Shown piece by piece: positions 36,915 through 44,027 of a stretch of 64,000 nucleotides of DNA. The DNA lies in the NCBI RefSeq assembly GCF_001512285.1, contig NZ_LNUV01000004.1, positions 186,001 through 250,000 on the forward strand. Direction: 5' to 3'. The notes under the pieces are model-generated. The model was not told where the DNA came from, searched no databases, and worked only from the letters and a program-made list of their open reading frames with translations. This DNA comes from Arthrobacter sp. EpRS71. Its GTDB lineage: Bacteria; Actinomycetota; Actinomycetes; Actinomycetales; Micrococcaceae. Each line of letters begins with the position of its first letter. Positions within the stretch are counted from its first letter, which is position 1. The position numbers and the translations under genes are program-made.

Positions 36915-37084
36915 GGGAGGCAGCCCGTACGCTTCTAGCGATTCGTGCGCGGTCATACAGTTAGACTAGGGATTCAAATAAAGGAAATCCCACTGTTTCC
37001 AGTGGGTGTACGCTTCTAGCTGCCCATTATTATGAGCCATTCAGTCGATTGTGTAAATACTTTTACAAGAAAATAGTTCGCAGT
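36915..37084. other. non-coding stretch with repeats and a hairpin
   Basis: GTACGCTTCTAGC occurs at 36927-36939 and again at 37008-37020. A hairpin CCCACTG-tttc-CAGTGGG lies at 36989-37006. TGTAAA-tact-TTTACA (37052-37067) is a further inverted repeat related to the phage operator. GTCTAT-gtt-ATAGAC overlaps the right edge (37083-37097). No convincing protein frame exists. It may contain a small RNA and operators. Confidence 0.5.
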
Positions 37085-37318
37085 CTATGTTATAGACGGT
37101 GATGAGCAGTCGGCCATGATGAACAGGGTCGCTCCCTTGCCGAGGTTCATCTCATCGTTACTTCCGAGCGACGTGAAATGGGTAGTCCCCGTAACTCCTA
37201 GAGTTACCTGCTCTTCTCTGTCTATAACGCTTAAGGGTAGCTGTGAGGGATAAAACAAAAGGGCCGCTGGCAATAGTGTCCTCGCGGGTGATACCTCGTC
37301 ATCCATTCCCTCCCACAT
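37085..37318 (-). CDS. doubtful hypothetical protein, 77 aa
   Basis: An open frame from ATG at 37318 encodes WEGMDDEVSPARTLLPAALL and VTLGVTGTTHFTSLGSNDEM. It has moderate amino-acid balance but contains several inverted repeats in the DNA, including a GTCTATAAC half-site at 37220. It may simply be non-coding regulatory DNA. Confidence 0.3.
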   Translation of the reverse strand: MWEGMDDEVSPARTLLPAALLFYPSQLPLSVIDREEQVTLGVTGTTHFTSLGSNDEMNLGKGATLFIMADCSSPSIT

Positions 37319-37573
37319 ACCCTCAATCAAAACTGTTGGTGCAGCCCTCACAGGCTTGGTGAACCGTGACTAAATGTTGACTCACCTGACTTACTGAGAG
37401 CTGAACTATTGAGAAGTCTCCGTTGGAACAGATCCCAACTGACAAGCCGTATGAAGATACGTGAGCATTGGCGGAGGCGTAAGAATAGCTTGTAATCGGT
37501 CCGACACTCCTGACCCCTAAGTAGTAGGGAGTGAGGGGCTAGTGGCCAACGTTGCGCCTTGGTAGGGTGCAGC

Positions 37574-37768
37574 ATGGCTGAATACAAGGTGTTTTGGGTG
37601 AGAGACTTCGTGATAACCGACAGCGAGAACATGCTTGAGATTCCCAACGCCACAAAGGTGATCAACGATTGGTGCAATGCTGGCTACGAGCTGGTATCGA
37701 TCGTTCCGGGTACGAACGCTCAAACGTATATGGGGCTGTTCATCACCCTTCGCCGACCCGACCAGTGA
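37574..37768 (+). CDS. DUF4177-like small protein, 64 aa
   Basis: The protein reads MAEYKVFWVRDFVI, then VINDWCNAGYELVSIVPGTN and a final beta strand. This is the size and pattern of DUF4177-type single-domain proteins, common in actinobacteria and phages, with unknown role. A longer antisense frame at 37348-37677 is not credible. Confidence 0.65.
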   Translation: MAEYKVFWVRDFVITDSENMLEIPNATKVINDWCNAGYELVSIVPGTNAQTYMGLFITLRRPDQ

Positions 37769-37779
37769 GTGGGAGCTTA

Positions 37780-38220
37780 CTAACATAACGCCCCGAATAG
37801 CGGATCGTCATTGGGATCACACGGCGGTACGACCCAGTCGTTAGCCGCCATCATGTACACGCCTCCGACAACGAAGAGCACTAACGCCAAGACCGCAATC
37901 ACGCTGAATGATCTCCACAACCAAGGATGCTTGTGAATCCGCCCCGCAAAGGGGATTGTGAGCATGACGACCACGTAGAGAGCGAACCCTATGTAGAAAA
38001 TAGTTGGGCCAACTAGTTTTGGAGCCCCAAGGTAGCCAAAGGCGATTCCCAGGAACCCGATGGCGATCACGGCGAAGATGCCGGACATCGTGCGGCTGGC
38101 TACATCCCTCCAGAAGCTCTGGTCCTTGAACCAGATAGCCGGCCATTGCCACGCTCGCGGCTCCTTGTCGGAGCGTTCCTTGTCCTCATGAGTTCCCACG
38201 GTTTCGACACTAGCAGTCAC
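37780..38220 (-). CDS. hypothetical membrane protein, three membrane segments
   Basis: The protein has a soluble acidic N-terminus, then three hydrophobic segments (SGIFAVIAIGFLGIAFGYLG, FYIGFALYVVVMLTIPF, FSVIAVLALVLFVVGGVYMM) and a short tail with two cysteines. The start is uncertain: GTG at 38220 is chosen, while an open frame extends to a TTG at 38334. As a single leftward gene among rightward units it may be a lysogenic or superinfection function, but nothing proves it. Confidence 0.55.
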   Translation of the reverse strand: MTASVETVGTHEDKERSDKEPRAWQWPAIWFKDQSFWRDVASRTMSGIFAVIAIGFLGIAFGYLGAPKLVGPTIFYIGFALYVVVMLTIPFAGRIHKHPWLWRSFSVIAVLALVLFVVGGVYMMAANDWVVPPCDPNDDPLFGALC

Positions 38221-38342
38221 CTGCGACAGAAGATGCTGAGTGGGTCCTCCGTGAGGCGGCGTTGTAAATAAGACATAAGCGCTTTGAGCGCCGATAACAG
38301 GTGTCGTGATCCGTGCAGCTATCCAGGCGCCCAAAAATTCCG

Positions 38343-38371
38343 TTGACTTTGTATATACAAGGTGCTTAAAT
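38343..38371 (+). promoter_or_regulatory. rightward promoter with TTGTANNTACAA operator in the spacer
   Basis: TTGACT (38343-38348) and TTAAAT (38366-38371) are 17 bases apart. The perfect palindrome TTGTATATACAA (38349-38360) fills the spacer. A repressor bound here would block polymerase. It is the second site of this operator pattern, after 35633-35644. Confidence 0.7.
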
Positions 38372-38420
38372 ACGGGCAGCCAAAAGCGCGTTGAATCAAT
38401 ATAAATCGGAGGATATGGCT

Positions 38421-38588
38421 ATGAACGAGAACATGCGTACAAAGTTTAGCGTCGAAGGAATCAGCAAGGATGGGTTTTCGTTTTACACGGTCCAGTGGGC
38501 GTTCAACCGCCTTGAAGCGGTAAAGCTAGGTCTTATGCCAACGGAAAAAGTTGGTGACTATGAACACTATTTAGTTACCGGTCTATGA
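38421..38588 (+). CDS. small hypothetical protein, 55 aa
   Basis: ATG at 38421 is 8 bases after GGAGG. The protein contains RTKFSVEGISKDGFSFYTVQ and FNRLEAVKLGLMPTEKVG. It is the first gene behind the operator-bearing promoter at 38343, so it should be under phage repressor control. The function is unknown. Confidence 0.65.
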   Translation: MNENMRTKFSVEGISKDGFSFYTVQWAFNRLEAVKLGLMPTEKVGDYEHYLVTGL

Positions 38589-38743
38589 TTTCTATTAGGG
38601 CTCTGGATTGCTACTGGCACCATACGCTCTAACAACTCTCTATACTCCACCTTCGTCCATGTGAGGCTACCCCACCTGGACGGTAGCGGCTGATAGAGCC
38701 GAAACAAACACATAAAGCCCACTCGGGCAAGGAACACAAAGAC

Positions 38744-38953
38744 GTGAAAGCAACAGAACAAACACGAGCTCAGGACATCAAACCAAAGACAGTGAACCGT
38801 ACGACCTTCGTACTAGGCATCTTGCTTACGATCTTCGCAACAGCAGTCATCGTCACTATCGCTAACTGGTTCTTATATACAGACATCCAGGCACAAGCAC
38901 GAGCTGACGTTCACGAGGACATCACATTGGTGTCAAAAGGTCTTGGCCGGTAG
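38744..38953 (+). CDS. membrane-anchor part of a frameshifted lytic transglycosylase
   Basis: GTG at 38744 starts a 69-residue frame with a single membrane segment (TFVLGILLTIFATAVIVTIA) and an outer stalk (TDIQAQARADVHEDITLVSK). It ends at TAG 38951. The next frame (-1) is already open from 38908 and continues with Ala/Glu/Pro-rich stalk residues into the lysozyme-like domain at 39064. The run AAAA at 38935-38938 would allow a -1 slip. The two frames most likely belong to one protein. Confidence 0.65.
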   Translation: MKATEQTRAQDIKPKTVNRTTFVLGILLTIFATAVIVTIANWFLYTDIQAQARADVHEDITLVSKGLGR

Positions 38954-39063
38954 AGGCCAAGCTCTCAGAAGCCGCCAGTGAAGTCGCCGGGGCTCAGACG
39001 AAAGACGAACCGGCTCAAGCCGCAGAGACGCCTCAGAGCGTCCCAGGCGAGTCGACAGGGCAA

Positions 39064-39309
39064 ATGACAGTGGACCTTGAAGCCGAGGCAAAGGCTTTCA
39101 TCTACTTCAAGGAAAGCACCAACAGGACCGACGCGATCAATTCAGAGTCAGGCGCCTGTGGTCTCGGACAAGCATTGCCGTGTAGCAAGCTGCCTTGTTC
39201 GCTCCAGGACTATGAGTGCCAGGACGAATGGTTCACCGACTATGCAGTTCGTCGCTATGGCAGTTTCGTCAACGCGAAGGCATTCTGGCTAGCCAATAGC
39301 TGGTGGTAA
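39064..39309 (+). CDS. lytic transglycosylase-like domain (downstream part of the frameshifted gene)
   Basis: The frame encodes a lysozyme-like domain with the catalytic-type glutamate in FIYFKESTNRTDAINSESG, then ACGLGQALPCSK, DYAVRRYGSFVNAKAFW and a final NSWW. This matches the small C-terminal transglycosylase domain of actinobacterial secreted proteins, with extra cysteines. ATG at 39064 has no good ribosome site, and the same frame is open upstream to 38908 with plausible linker sequence, so it is probably expressed as a fusion with the membrane anchor. Confidence 0.65.
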   Translation: MTVDLEAEAKAFIYFKESTNRTDAINSESGACGLGQALPCSKLPCSLQDYECQDEWFTDYAVRRYGSFVNAKAFWLANSWW

Positions 39310-39313
39310 CAAC

Positions 39314-39344
39314 AAGAGCAGTGCTATGCGAGGGCACTGCTCTT
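39314..39344. terminator. terminator between converging genes
   Basis: AAGAGCAGTGC (39314-39324) pairs perfectly with GCACTGCTCTT (39334-39344) across 9 bases. Confidence 0.88.
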
Positions 39345-39356
39345 TAGTTTGTCCGT

Positions 39357-39638
39357 CTAGAGTGGCCGGCCTCTCCACGCCTCCTGATCGACTCGCTTGA
39401 TCTGACCAGCTGGGAACCACTCAACGTGATAAACCCGCTGATCATCCATCCACTCAACGAGACCGTAGGTGCGCGTGTACTTGATCGCCCGACCGTAGGT
39501 CTCGCCAACGCGGACCAGTGGCTGAGCACCAGGCTCCAGCTCGGTGATCTGTCCATCATCAAGCTTGGGGTGGTTGTTGTCGGCATCGATCTGCATCATC
39601 ATTCGAGCGAAAGCGGTGGAGTCTTGCTTGGGTCTCAT
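39357..39638 (-). CDS. hypothetical protein, 93 aa
   Basis: The protein reads STAFARMMMQIDADNNHPKL, then VRVGETYGRAIKYTRTYGLV and YHVEWFPAGQIKRV. The second half looks like a small beta barrel (SH3-like). The function is unknown. It is a single leftward gene. Confidence 0.6.
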   Translation of the reverse strand: MRPKQDSTAFARMMMQIDADNNHPKLDDGQITELEPGAQPLVRVGETYGRAIKYTRTYGLVEWMDDQRVYHVEWFPAGQIKRVDQEAWRGRPL

Positions 39639-39708
39639 AGTGAAAGATTAGAACATACGTTCGAGTGTCGGGAATGGGTCCAAGCCTCCTAGCAGTTAGA
39701 TTTGAGTC

Positions 39709-40209
39709 ATGCCTGACGAATCGACGCTGCCTAAGCGGACCCTCCTTGTCATCGGCAGCAACCCTCCGACGACGAGTGGACAACGCACGCTCGGACGAGC
39801 TGAACAAGCGCGTCTCGCTCTGGGCTTCGACAGTGTTGAACTAGAGAATCTATTTGGCATCGCGACGTATAGAACGGGCGGTGTCTCACTCGCTGGTATG
39901 TCTGGCACTGGATGGCAGGAAGCGAGGCCGCGTCTTGCCGCAGCCTTAGATACTGCTGACGCTGTCCTTCTGGCCTACGGAACGTCGAAGCCATCAGGCG
40001 ATGCTGCTAAACACCATGTCGAGCAAGTCGCGTGGATAGAGCAAGAGATCTCAAATCGACGGCTTCCGGTTTGGTCCGTTGGTGGAGAGCCTCGGCATCC
40101 ATCTCGATGGCAGCGATACACCTATCGCGCTCATCCAGGTGTTCCATTTTTCGAAGCGCTCCGAGCTTCATTAGTGACTCAAGAGACTGTCGATGACAAG
40201 CGTGCCTAG
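39709..40209 (+). CDS. DUF1643-like protein
   Basis: The 166-residue protein has LLVIGSNPPTTSGQRTLGRA, LGFDSVELENLFGIATYRTG and TADAVLLAYGTSKPSGDAAK. The pattern (xGxNPS ... VxxxNLF ... aWG) is that of DUF1643, an uncharacterised phage-associated family. Its position just before the restriction-modification cassette is interesting but they have separate promoters. Confidence 0.65.
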   Translation: MPDESTLPKRTLLVIGSNPPTTSGQRTLGRAEQARLALGFDSVELENLFGIATYRTGGVSLAGMSGTGWQEARPRLAAALDTADAVLLAYGTSKPSGDAAKHHVEQVAWIEQEISNRRLPVWSVGGEPRHPSRWQRYTYRAHPGVPFFEALRASLVTQETVDDKRA

Positions 40210-40218
40210 CGTCGGCCT

Positions 40219-40230
40219 AGCCGCGCGGCT
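40219..40230. promoter_or_regulatory. GC palindrome before the methyltransferase genes
   Basis: AGCCGCGCGGCT is a perfect palindrome, 102 bases before the first methyltransferase start. It could be an operator or part of a short hairpin. The rest of 40231-40331 shows no gene. Confidence 0.35.
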
Positions 40231-40331
40231 GGTAAGCTTGCTGGTCGTGGCCCATCGGCCCGCTGGCACCTCAGCAGCCCTCTTGCGGCTTGAATATTCG
40301 GTGCAGGAAGTATCCACAGAAAGGGCTTAAA

Positions 40332-41222
40332 ATGCCAGACGAAGCACCCGACGTGGAGAAAGTACTCACCGTTGACCCGCGCAATACTCTCAATGCACTT
40401 ACCTCCAGAGAGTGGCTAAGCGAGAGCGTCAGTGTTTGGAACCAAAAAGGTCTCGGCGCTGGCCATGCTGACGCAGCGATTGAGAAGTTGCACCCTGCTC
40501 CGTTCTCTTACACAGATGTATCTCGCCTGATCAAGATGCTGTCTAAGCCTGGCGATACAGTGCTCGATCCGTTTGCTGGTGTTGGTTCGACTCTCAAAGC
40601 ATCGGCGCTTGAGGGACGTAACGGCATTGGTTTCGAGATCTATCCTGACTTCGCAAACCTTGCAGAGCAGCGCCTTCAGACTGAGGTGCCGGCTGACGTT
40701 CTTGCCAAGACAACTCAAGAGATCATGCAGGGTGATTCCCGCATCCTGGCGCACAAGCTAGAGCCTGAGTCTGTCGACTTCATTGTTACGAGTCCGCCGT
40801 ACTGGTCCATCCTTAATAAGAAGTCAGACCACAAGGTCAAGCAGACTCGTGAGGCGCATGGTCTGGTCACAAACTACGGTGATGACGAGCGCGACCTTGG
40901 CAACATCGAGGACTACGACGAGTTCATTGAAGTCCTAGCTGACACTCTCGGTGCAGCTGGTGAGTCACTCAAGCCGCGACGCTACATGGCGATCATTGTG
41001 GGCGACTTCCGTCACGGCAGCCGCTACTACATGTTCCACGCTGACATCGCTCGCGCAATGGAAGAACGCGGGTTCATCCTGCAGGCCATGAACGTTCTGT
41101 ATCAGCGTCACAAGCGAGTGTTCCCCTACGGCTATCCGTATGCCTACGTGCCCAATGTCCATCACCAGAATATCGTGATCATGCGTAAGGCAGTGAAGGC
41201 AGTGAAGGCAGCTAAGAAGTGA
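40332..41222 (+). CDS. DNA methyltransferase 1 of the R-M cassette (N4-C or N6-A)
   Basis: The 296-residue protein has the S-adenosylmethionine motif LDPFAGVGSTLKA (residues 78-90) before the catalytic motif TSPPYW (153-158). Conserved KPGDTVLDP and GFEIYPDFANLAEQRL surround it. TSPPY is frequent in N4-cytosine enzymes, but N6-adenine is possible. ATG at 40332 follows AAAGG. Its stop overlaps the next gene's GTG, so the two methyltransferases are coupled. Two enzymes would modify the two strands of an asymmetric site. Confidence 0.85.
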   Translation: MPDEAPDVEKVLTVDPRNTLNALTSREWLSESVSVWNQKGLGAGHADAAIEKLHPAPFSYTDVSRLIKMLSKPGDTVLDPFAGVGSTLKASALEGRNGIGFEIYPDFANLAEQRLQTEVPADVLAKTTQEIMQGDSRILAHKLEPESVDFIVTSPPYWSILNKKSDHKVKQTREAHGLVTNYGDDERDLGNIEDYDEFIEVLADTLGAAGESLKPRRYMAIIVGDFRHGSRYYMFHADIARAMEERGFILQAMNVLYQRHKRVFPYGYPYAYVPNVHHQNIVIMRKAVKAVKAAKK

Positions 41223-41995
41223 ACGAAGTCGTTCTCGGGGACTGCATTGAAGAACTAGCCAAGCTTCCTGACGCCAGTGCGCAGCTAATCATTGCTGATC
41301 CTCCGTACAACATCGGACCCGCCTTTGGCATCGACAAAGAGTGGAACCGCTCGCACGAGTGGATTCCCTGGAGCAAGAAGTGGCTGACCGAGGCTGAGCG
41401 TGTCTTGGCTCCTGGCGGTTCGATCTTCGTCTACGGCATCCACCACTACCAGTGCTTCATTCAGGTGCTGCTCTATGAGCTGGGTTTGGACTATCGTCGG
41501 CAGATTATCTGGAACTACGAGAACGGCTGGAGCCGCAGCACTAAGACACTGGCGACTCACTATGAGCCCCTGCTCTGGTTCTCAAAGGGCGAGGACTACA
41601 CGTATCACACGATTCGTGAGCCGTATAAGAGCACGGAACGCTTGAAGAACAAGATCATCAAGAACGGCAAGGTTTGGACGCCGCATCCTGATGGCCGTAT
41701 GGCAGGGGATGTTTGGCAGTTCCCAACACTCGCTGGCCGTCGCTTTGCTGACGAGCGTGTAGATCACCCAACTCAGAAGCCACTGGCGTTGACGGATAGA
41801 ATCGTCAACCACTTCTCGAACCCGGGCGATCTTGTCGTCGTGCCGTTCTCCGGTAGCGGGACCGAACTCGTGAGTGCATCACGGAACGGTCGCCGCTACT
41901 GGGGATGCGACATCAAGCCTGAGTACGTCAGGCTTGCGACAGAACGACTGAATTCAGAGGAAGCTGATCCAGGACTTCTTGACCAAGCGAATTAA
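41219..41995 (+). CDS. DNA methyltransferase 2 of the R-M cassette (beta class)
   Basis: The 258-residue enzyme has the reverse motif order: catalytic IIADPPYNIG (residues 24-33) first, then HPTQKP (183-188) and the SAM motif VVPFSGSGTELV (207-218). This is a beta-class amino-methyltransferase; DPPY suggests N6-adenine. The GTG start shares GTGA with the preceding stop. Its last 68 bases overlap the end of the convergent endonuclease gene on the opposite strand. Confidence 0.87.
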   Translation: MNEVVLGDCIEELAKLPDASAQLIIADPPYNIGPAFGIDKEWNRSHEWIPWSKKWLTEAERVLAPGGSIFVYGIHHYQCFIQVLLYELGLDYRRQIIWNYENGWSRSTKTLATHYEPLLWFSKGEDYTYHTIREPYKSTERLKNKIIKNGKVWTPHPDGRMAGDVWQFPTLAGRRFADERVDHPTQKPLALTDRIVNHFSNPGDLVVVPFSGSGTELVSASRNGRRYWGCDIKPEYVRLATERLNSEEADPGLLDQAN

Positions 41996-43307
41996 GAGCT
42001 TCTAGCGGCTGCCCTTCAACTGCCATGATTGCGCCTATGGACTGCGCAGTCAGGAAACCACGTAGATCGTCGTGCAGGTCTCCATCAACCACGATGGTCT
42101 TAGTCTTGGGGTTGTCTTTGAATCGGACGGCCACGTTGAAGTGGGCGTAGTAGTGGAGCTGACCAACGGCACGAATCACCTGAGCGTCGGCGTCACTGTC
42201 GATCGTTTTCATCTCAAAAACGTGAGCGACATCGGAAGTGTTGCTCTTCCACACTAGGTCGTAGCTGGTGTTGTCCTCATAGAACGTACCCTCGCCCGCC
42301 AGGATGCAGCTCGCGAAGTACTTCACCAAGTCCTGGTGGTTATCCATACGCTCGTTCAAACGGTTCTGCGCGTCCGCCTGCTGGTCAGGAGTAAGCCCAT
42401 CGGGAAGCGTTCGATTGACGCCGTGCGATCCAACGTTGTTAGCATCGCGCTCTTGTCCGCCCGTAATTCGGCGCTGGGTCCTGCGACGTCCCGGGGGAGG
42501 GGTGGGAACAGGCGGGACAGCGGGCGGAGGCGGAACCGGCAAGGTTGAAGCTTGATACCCCTGAGATCCAACAGGTGTCCAATGGCCAGCCACGGCCTTC
42601 ATGCCAGACGGGGCCAAGTGATAGGTGCCTTGAGCGTCTTCAGTAACAAGGCCGGCATACTTTGCCAACGTAGGAAAGACCTTGGTTGCATTCGCCAATT
42701 GAAATGGGGTCACATGCAGACGTGTTGCTCGCCACGCCGCGGGCATGATCACGAACGTCTTGTAAAGCTCCTGAACCCTGAACCGCTCACCAGCGGAGTC
42801 ATCATTTGCTTCAAGCATGAGCTCAAGTCCGGCACGATGCGGGCTGGGATCTACGAACAGCAAGTGCAGCATGATCATGACCGGTGAGGACGTCCGATTA
42901 CCGGTGTCTGTGATCGTCAATTGAATCAGGGCATCAGCAAGAAGGTCCCGTTCAAGTGGGCTGCCTGGCTGCGTTCCGAGAAGTTGCTGCCCCAAGGGCG
43001 TGACAACTCCCTCTGTATCCACCCACTTAAAGTCGATTAGGGTGCGGCGAAGTTCGCGTGCATTGGTTCGGGCACCCTGATTGCCACCGGGCTTGGCCTT
43101 TTCAAGTTTGATGCGTGCCTGGATGTCCTGCGGGGTAGCTGTCGCGTAGTCAATGCCACGGAACGTGTAGAACTTCCGCGCTGCCAGCTCGTACCCAAGG
43201 ATGCCATCGTCAAGGGTGTTGGCTTGCCTCGCGTTCAAGGACGCGATCGTCTGCAGGGTGTTCCTGATTCTTTCGAACGTCGTCGCCTGATTTGGATAGT
43301 TCTTCAT
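41928..43307 (-). CDS. putative type II restriction endonuclease, FokI-like layout
   Basis: The 459-residue protein starts with about 250 residues of winged-helix-like segments (for example ATKVFPTLAKYAGLVTEDAQ), then a Pro-rich linker (VPPPPAVPPVPTPPP), then a C-terminal domain. This domain has SYDLVW with Asp350 and FEMK with Glu365 and Lys367, i.e. D-x14-E-x-K of the PD-(D/E)xK nuclease fold. A DNA-recognition half plus C-terminal nuclease is the layout of type IIS enzymes such as FokI. It is convergent with and overlaps the second methyltransferase. The assignment rests on motif and context. Confidence 0.72.
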   Translation of the reverse strand: MKNYPNQATTFERIRNTLQTIASLNARQANTLDDGILGYELAARKFYTFRGIDYATATPQDIQARIKLEKAKPGGNQGARTNARELRRTLIDFKWVDTEGVVTPLGQQLLGTQPGSPLERDLLADALIQLTITDTGNRTSSPVMIMLHLLFVDPSPHRAGLELMLEANDDSAGERFRVQELYKTFVIMPAAWRATRLHVTPFQLANATKVFPTLAKYAGLVTEDAQGTYHLAPSGMKAVAGHWTPVGSQGYQASTLPVPPPPAVPPVPTPPPGRRRTQRRITGGQERDANNVGSHGVNRTLPDGLTPDQQADAQNRLNERMDNHQDLVKYFASCILAGEGTFYEDNTSYDLVWKSNTSDVAHVFEMKTIDSDADAQVIRAVGQLHYYAHFNVAVRFKDNPKTKTIVVDGDLHDDLRGFLTAQSIGAIMAVEGQPLEALNSLGQEVLDQLPLNSVVLSQA

Positions 43308-43463
43308 CGTGCAGCCCCATGTCTAACTTGGTCCCCAATATCAACAGCGTCAGGCTAACACGGTTGATCGGGGCGGTTTTGAGGCGTGGGACACGCTTCG
43401 CCGGAGGCGTAACTGATAAAGACCTTTTAATTGGCGGGCAAGTGTGTTTAACTAAATGCACCC

Positions 43464-44024
43464 ATGGTAGTGGCTACAAAATCAAAGACGGGTTCAGCTT
43501 TCAATACGAGAAGAACTCGTATTCTTTTCCTCGTCAGCTGTTTGTTAGTCGCTACTCTCTTTGTGCTTGCTCCAAGTAGCGTTCGATCCGAACAGACTGC
43601 TCCTAGCCCAGTCGTCGCTCCGACTATTGAAGCAACCGAGCGTGTACCTGGCGTGCTGGCCGCTGTGAATGCCTACCGGTCAACCAAGCAACTATCGCCC
43701 GTTGTACTAAACGATCAACTCAGCGAATCAGCGCAGGCCAAAGCGACCGACCTAGTAGCAGGTCAGTATTGGAGTCATGATTCACCGGACGGCAAGACGC
43801 CCTGGTCATTTGTAAGCGCTGCTGGTTATGAATACCGGACAGCAGGTGAGAACCTCGCCAAGTGCTACGACTCAGCTCAAGCCGTCGTGGATGCCTGGAT
43901 AGCTAGTCCTAGCCATGAGGCAGTGCTCACAGGCGACTACGAGGACGCCGGCTTTGGAGTGCAGCATGACGACGCCGACGACTGCGACTACGTGGTCGGG
44001 CACTTCGCTAGCAGCAAGAAGTAA
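43464..44024 (+). CDS. secreted CAP-domain protein (SCP/PR1, YkwD-like)
   Basis: The 186-residue protein has an N-terminal membrane segment (LFLVSCLLVATLFVLAPSSV) and a CAP domain. The conserved residues are His105 (WSHDSP), Glu129 (TAGENLA), His151 (SPSHEAVLTG) and His180 (VVGHFA). Bacterial CAP proteins are extracellular and of mostly unknown activity. In a prophage it could alter the host surface. Three cysteines are present. It is tail to tail with the GT51 gene, 3 bases apart. Confidence 0.85.
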   Translation: MVVATKSKTGSAFNTRRTRILFLVSCLLVATLFVLAPSSVRSEQTAPSPVVAPTIEATERVPGVLAAVNAYRSTKQLSPVVLNDQLSESAQAKATDLVAGQYWSHDSPDGKTPWSFVSAAGYEYRTAGENLAKCYDSAQAVVDAWIASPSHEAVLTGDYEDAGFGVQHDDADDCDYVVGHFASSKK

Positions 44025-44027
44025 TTA

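Noticed and set aside
37348..37677. Leftward 109-codon frame
   Set aside because: Antisense to the DUF4177-like gene, unbalanced composition, no ribosome site.
43441..43457. TTAACTAAAT before the CAP gene as a further copy of the TTAAAT promoter motif
   Set aside because: The core is interrupted and no -35 is in register; not counted with the other five.
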